Source: Psychrobacter immobilis (GTDB taxonomy: Bacteria; Pseudomonadota; Gammaproteobacteria; Pseudomonadales; Moraxellaceae). From it: a stretch of DNA of 64,000 bases. The notes under the pieces are model-generated. The model was not told where the DNA came from. It made no database searches and saw only the letters and a list, made by a program, of their open reading frames with translations. The stretch spans positions 1,054,001 through 1,118,000 of the forward strand of contig NZ_CAJGZV010000001.1 in assembly GCF_904846065.1 (NCBI RefSeq), read 5' to 3'. Position 1 is the first letter of the stretch, and the number at the start of each line of letters is the position of its first letter. The position numbers and the translations under genes were made by a program. Positions 60,102 to 64,000 of this stretch are shown here, piece after piece.

Positions 60102-60243
60102 CATCAAAATAACTGGAAAAATGGCCAAACGTTTAAAGTTAAGCCTTATTTTGGTGTCTTAGTCGTTTTACGGTTATGTGCCAACGTTATGCTCAGTTAT
60201 TACAGCCCCTAATTTTTATATATTAATAGGTTTTAAGTATTTG

Positions 60244-60273
60244 AAATCCAGATAAATATTATCTGGATTTTTT
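60244..60273 (+). terminator. Terminator downstream of the HIT gene
   Basis: AAATCCAGATAA (60244-60255) pairs with TTATCTGGATTT (60259-60270), followed by further T. Confidence 0.8.
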
Positions 60274-60512
60274 GTGTTTTGCTCAAACGATATGTCTTAT
60301 AATCCCGATTTAGTAGCATATTAAGACAAGATGAGTGATGAGTGGTAGGCTTTTGGCTATCAGTGACATGGGTTTTGTTGCATTTAAAAAGTATAATGTA
60401 ATCATTGATCAATTTTATACATAACTTGGCATAGAGGTAGGTAGTACGCGTGTGCTATCCTCAAGCCTTTTAGTTTTTTACATAGCCTGTTTTACGTAAG
60501 CGAATACTTCAT

Positions 60513-61928
60513 ATGCCTTTTTTAGACACGCTGAGACCAAATCACTCTTCAAAAAATGAAGGGATTTATCGATTTGACTATCCAGAAGTCTTCGTTTTAA
60601 TGCTTACCGTAATACTCCTTGCTGTACATTTTGATTTTAGACCTACTTCAATGGCACTGCTCGTTATTGTTTGTCTGCCAAGTTTAATGATTTTGATTTA
60701 TAACTATCGCCGCCAAAAAAGCTTTTGGACATCTAACATTGTTATCATTTTACTATCGGTAGTTATTGGGTCGATACAGTTTTGCACGGTTATTTCGCTT
60801 AGCTTAGCCGCGCTCATAGCACTCAGAATTATTATTAGTAGCCCTGAAAATCATTTAAAACTGATTGCCGTCTCTGTAATAACCGTCATTGTCTTCTATT
60901 ATGTTAGCGTTACCCTAAGCAATGCTGACATAGATTGCCACGAAGGCTGGACCACACCAATAATATTATTAGCCAGTATGATCGTCATACTGTATCAGTT
61001 TTGGCATGTGTACCAAGAGTATGTTGGTTATGAAACTCGTGCTCATCAGGCCGTTGGGCGCTTAAGCACGATGGTCTCCGTCATTAATAAGTTGACGCGC
61101 TTCATACCTCCACAAGTCTGGGAGCCTATCGTAAAATCTGATAGCCCAGTTACCGTTGCTAATAAGCGCGCTAAGCTGACGATTATGTTCTCAGATATCG
61201 TTGGCTTTACGGAGTTGTCAGATAGTTTGAGCGCTGACAATTTGGCTGATATCTTAAATACTTATATGCATTGTATGACATTGATAGCAAACAAGCATGG
61301 CGCCGTACTGGATAAATTTATTGGTGACGGCATGGTGTGTTTTTTCGGTGAGCCAAATAGTCGCGGTGCGCGCCAAGATGCTTTAGACTGTATTGCAATG
61401 GCAATAGATATGCGTCGCGAGATGCGAACTTTGAGGCAGAAATGGCGCTTGATGGGCTTTGAGGGGTTGTACATCCGTATCGGCATCAGCACAGGTTATT
61501 GCCATGTTGGTAATTTTGGTAGTAATAACCGTCTAAGCTATACTCTTATTGGTAAAGAGGCCAATCTCGCGGCAAGACTTGAGTCGAGCGCTGGTAAAGA
61601 TGAGATACTGGTCAGTGAGAGTACCTACGATTATATCTGTCATAATTATGACTGTCAGCATGCGGGTGCGTTCAAGTTAAAGGGTTTTGATAGCAAGGTA
61701 AATGCATGGCAAGTTCTGGATCCAGATACGTATAAAGGTCATTTATCAAAGTGGGTTGATCACACACTACCAGGTTTCAATTTGCATCTAAATTTTAAAG
61801 ATATGAAGGATAATGATTATCAAGATATCAGAGCACGCTTAAATTTTGCCCTTGAACGTGTCGAGCAGGAGCAAGAAAAAGTGGCAACTGACATAGCGGC
61901 AGCAAGCAAACGTAATGACAATCAATGA
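60513..61928 (+). CDS. Membrane class III adenylate cyclase (CyaB-like)
   Basis: Makes cyclic AMP from ATP. 471 residues: an N-terminal membrane domain of about six helices (25-180; possibly MASE2-like, not certain), a short linker and a class III catalytic domain (about 215-400). Metal-binding aspartates are D228 in FSDIVGFT and D272 in DKFIGDG. K268 and the threonine in SYTLIG occupy the base-selecting positions of adenylate rather than guanylate cyclases. Size and layout resemble Pseudomonas CyaB. No cAMP receptor is nearby. The start has no clear ribosome site. Confidence 0.9.
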   Translation: MPFLDTLRPNHSSKNEGIYRFDYPEVFVLMLTVILLAVHFDFRPTSMALLVIVCLPSLMILIYNYRRQKSFWTSNIVIILLSVVIGSIQFCTVISLSLAALIALRIIISSPENHLKLIAVSVITVIVFYYVSVTLSNADIDCHEGWTTPIILLASMIVILYQFWHVYQEYVGYETRAHQAVGRLSTMVSVINKLTRFIPPQVWEPIVKSDSPVTVANKRAKLTIMFSDIVGFTELSDSLSADNLADILNTYMHCMTLIANKHGAVLDKFIGDGMVCFFGEPNSRGARQDALDCIAMAIDMRREMRTLRQKWRLMGFEGLYIRIGISTGYCHVGNFGSNNRLSYTLIGKEANLAARLESSAGKDEILVSESTYDYICHNYDCQHAGAFKLKGFDSKVNAWQVLDPDTYKGHLSKWVDHTLPGFNLHLNFKDMKDNDYQDIRARLNFALERVEQEQEKVATDIAAASKRNDNQ

Positions 61929-61977
61929 CAATCGTCATAAATAATCATCCAAAAATAATGTTTATAAAATCAAGCGC

Positions 61978-62015
61978 AAAAAAGCCAGCTATTATTATGA
62001 TAGCTGGCTTTTTTA
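61978..62015. terminator. Bidirectional terminator between cyclase and fdx
   Basis: AAAGCCAGCTAT (61981-61992) pairs with ATAGCTGGCTTT (62000-62011) around TATTATG, with A and T runs on the two sides. It serves the convergent cyclase and fdx genes. Confidence 0.92.
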
Positions 62016-62056
62016 TCTAATGAAGTAAACTTTAATATTAGGACGTGTTCTAGCGT

Positions 62057-62395
62057 TTAGTGGTTTTCTTTTGCATGGTTGAGCGTATACTTAGGAATCT
62101 CGATGGTTAAATCTTCATCATCGAGCATGACCTGACAAGATAGGCGTGAGTCAGGCTCTAATCCCCAAGCACGATCTAATAAATCGGCTTCAATATCATC
62201 CATTTCATCTAAACTATTAAAACCTTTACGGATGACCACATGGCATGTGGTGCAGGCTTTTGACATCTCACATGCATGTTCAATTTTAATGCCTTTTTCC
62301 AATAGCGCTTTACATAAGTTGCTGCCAGCTTCTAGCTCGACTTCGGCGCCTTCAGGGCAAATTTCATGATGCGGTAGTACGGTAATTTTTGGCAT
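62057..62395 (-). CDS. fdx: ISC-type [2Fe-2S] ferredoxin
   Basis: Electron donor for iron-sulfur cluster assembly. 112 residues with ligands C42, C48, C51 and C87 (pattern C-x5-C-x2-C-x35-C in CEMSKACTTC and LSCQV). This is the vertebrate-type ferredoxin fold of isc operons. It lies 91 bases downstream of hscA on the same strand, as in the isc operon. It probably ends the operon here, since a terminator follows. Confidence 0.96.
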   Translation of the reverse strand: MPKITVLPHHEICPEGAEVELEAGSNLCKALLEKGIKIEHACEMSKACTTCHVVIRKGFNSLDEMDDIEADLLDRAWGLEPDSRLSCQVMLDDEDLTIEIPKYTLNHAKENH

Positions 62396-62486
62396 AAATC
62401 GTCTTTCCAGTGCTAATCAATTAAAAGAATAAAAATATAAGAAATGAGCTTAGTATGGTGACTAAGTCACATTTTAAATGTATCTG

Positions 62487-64000
62487 CTACCAATCTTGGG
62501 CATTCGTGCCTGCCATGCTGGCTTTGACGCTTTGATTCATAATACGGGCAGCAAAGGCATCACTGTGAGGCTTGAGCTTTGCTTGCTGTGCCTCGATAAG
62601 TGCCAAATCATCAGTACTGAGCGTTGTTTGCAACACTTGTATTTGCTCAGCCAATGAGTGCTGCTCCTCAGAAGACAATAAGGCTGCAAATTCTTTAAGG
62701 GCAGATTGTAGCGCTAATACTTCACGCTCCGCTTCTACTTTGGTCTCGATTAAAGAACGTGTATTTTTATCTTCTTCTGCATGCTTGAATCCTGCAACGA
62801 GCAACTGCTCTTTTTGCTCATCTGATAACCCATAAGAAGGCACAATCTCAATCTTACTTTCTGTCTTGGTTGTGGTTTCTTGGGCGCTGACGGTTAGCTG
62901 TCCATTCGCATCGATACTAAAGGTCACTTCAATACGAGCAAATCCAGCTTTCATCGGCGGGATACCATATAGCTCAAAACGACCCAATGAACGGCAGTTA
63001 TCTACTGTCTCGCGCTCGCCCTGTACCACATGAATCACCATGCCTGTTTGACCATCTTGATAGGTGGTAAACACTTGGCGTTTTTTGACTGGAATAGGCG
63101 TATTACGTGGAATCAGTACTTCAACTAAGCCGCCCATGGTCTCAAGACCAAGCGATAGCGGCGTTACGTCTAACAATAATAGGTTGTTATTACTATCGCC
63201 ATTGACCAATTGATGCGCCGTTTGGGCAGCACCCAAAGCCACGACTTCATCGGGATTTAGACGACAAAGTGGTTGCTTGGCAAAAAACTCTGTCACGACT
63301 TGTTGTATAGCAGGCATACGAGTAGAGCCACCGACCAAAATTACTTCGTCTAGATCAGCACTCAAAAGCTTGGCATCACGCAGGACTTGTTCGCATACGC
63401 TCAATGTACGGCGGCTCACTGGCTCTGCAATAGCCAGCAAATCTGTACGGCGAAGCACACCTTGATAAGATTGCTCATTCACCGTGATATCGATATCAAC
63501 TTGTTCAGCATCCGTCAGGGCTTGTTTATAAGCCTTGGCTTGTTGGGCGAGTATCGATTTATCATGACGACTCACATCTTTAGGATCGATAGCTAATTGT
63601 TTGATAAGCCAATTGGTCATTAGACGATCGATGTCATCACCGCCTAATGCACTATTACCGCCAGTTGCCAATACTTCAAAGACGCCATCAGTCAGCTTTA
63701 AGATAGAAACGTCAAAAGTACCACCACCCAGATCGTAAATTAAATAATAACTTTCTTTATCGCCGTTTTGCGTTGACTGGTCGAGACCATAGGCGACGGC
63801 AGCAGCAGTAGGCTCATTTAGCAGACGTAACACATTAATACCAGCCGCTTGGGCTGCATCTTTGGTCGCTTGACGCTGTGCTTCATCAAAATAAGCAGGG
63901 ACAGTAATGACCGCACCCTCGATACTGTCTGCAGGCAATGCGCTCGCTGCCCGTAGCTCAAGCGCTGCTAAAATACGTGCTGATACTTCAACAGGTGATA
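62487..64000 (-). CDS. hscA: Fe-S assembly chaperone HscA (partial, 5' end beyond window)
   Basis: Hsp70-type chaperone that with HscB releases clusters from IscU. 503 C-terminal residues are visible, entering in frame at SPVEVSARILAALE and continuing through ITVPAYFDEAQRQATKDAAQ, the ATPase motif YDLGGGTFDVSIL and GGSTRMPAIQ. The substrate-binding domain follows (LLLLDVTPLSLGLETMGG) with a helical lid. Full HscA is about 620 residues, so roughly 115 lie past base 64000. HscA rather than DnaK is supported by fdx directly downstream and by the short lid and C-terminus. Confidence 0.95.
   Translation of the reverse strand, partial: SPVEVSARILAALELRAASALPADSIEGAVITVPAYFDEAQRQATKDAAQAAGINVLRLLNEPTAAAVAYGLDQSTQNGDKESYYLIYDLGGGTFDVSILKLTDGVFEVLATGGNSALGGDDIDRLMTNWLIKQLAIDPKDVSRHDKSILAQQAKAYKQALTDAEQVDIDITVNEQSYQGVLRRTDLLAIAEPVSRRTLSVCEQVLRDAKLLSADLDEVILVGGSTRMPAIQQVVTEFFAKQPLCRLNPDEVVALGAAQTAHQLVNGDSNNNLLLLDVTPLSLGLETMGGLVEVLIPRNTPIPVKKRQVFTTYQDGQTGMVIHVVQGERETVDNCRSLGRFELYGIPPMKAGFARIEVTFSIDANGQLTVSAQETTTKTESKIEIVPSYGLSDEQKEQLLVAGFKHAEEDKNTRSLIETKVEAEREVLALQSALKEFAALLSSEEQHSLAEQIQVLQTTLSTDDLALIEAQQAKLKPHSDAFAARIMNQSVKASMAGTNAQDW

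Larger units (their letters stand above)
59992..60512. other. Repeat-bearing region between HIT gene and cyclase
   Basis: 521 bases with no gene. It holds the second copy of ATTTGATTGGCAAAT (60020-60034), three 15-base tandem units (60057-60101) and a terminator (60244-60273). A TATAAT (60392-60397) precedes the cyclase without a good -35. Confidence 0.5.

Noticed and set aside
62041..62055. Possible third MITE end (GGACGTGTTCT)
   Set aside because: Only a partial match to one terminal repeat, with no second end nearby.

Overview
The window reads as chromosomal core DNA of a gammaproteobacterium of the Moraxellaceae, most likely Psychrobacter. The evidence is the moderate-to-low GC, the protein signatures (short-Q-loop cytochrome bd, the Gap form with a long N-terminal extension, the MutT/ThiE-like fusion, oversized Asn/Asp-rich LptD and TamA) and the local gene orders. 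No phage, integrase, intact IS, CRISPR array, rRNA or tRNA gene was seen. The genus is inferred from sequence character, not from a search.

Layout. 1-1029 is asd (minus strand, cut by the window edge). 1417-2541 is a membrane-anchored EEP-fold hydrolase, followed by an unexplained structured intergenic region ending in a strong terminator (2590-2850). 3037-10099 is an envelope block: surA and lptD on the minus strand, divergent from amgK and murU, an arrangement also known from Pseudomonas that joins LPS export to cell-wall sugar recycling. 10219-12939 (minus) encodes a cytochrome bd oxidase (cydA, cydB) and a 38-residue DUF2474-like membrane peptide behind a terminator-like hairpin. 13443-19846 (minus) carries a lipase-like lipoprotein, a secreted TPR protein, coq7 and an LplT-like MFS transporter. 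20311-29019 is tamA-tamB, the outer-membrane translocation and assembly module.

29082-29242 and 53721-53912 are two copies of a MITE-like repeat with shared terminal inverted repeats. Between them lie an orphan hemP with a Fur-like box over its promoter; a Nudix/ThiE-like protein; a lipocalin with a long hydrophilic extension; gap, obg, proB, hemE and argC; a DUF6776-like membrane protein; clpS and clpA (722 bp apart); ung and tadA; the cmk-rpsA-ihfB-lapA-pyrF cluster; a metallophosphoesterase; a histidine-phosphatase-like protein; and rpsT (minus).

53996-61928 holds an atypical SDR protein, rraA, mfd, a HIT-family protein and a membrane class III adenylate cyclase. 62057-64000 (minus) is fdx and most of hscA, the end of an isc iron-sulfur operon that continues past the edge.

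Functionally the window is housekeeping: outer-membrane biogenesis (SurA, LptD, TamA/B), peptidoglycan recycling, respiration and quinone synthesis, heme and Fe-S assembly, amino acid and pyrimidine synthesis, protein quality control, translation, and DNA repair. I did not find a convincing undescribed multigene system. The most interesting items are small: the structured RNA candidate at 2590-2850, the small oxidase-linked peptide, leader hairpins before tamA, hemE and rpsA, the MITE pair, and unusual extensions in TamA, LptD, ClpA and the lipocalin.
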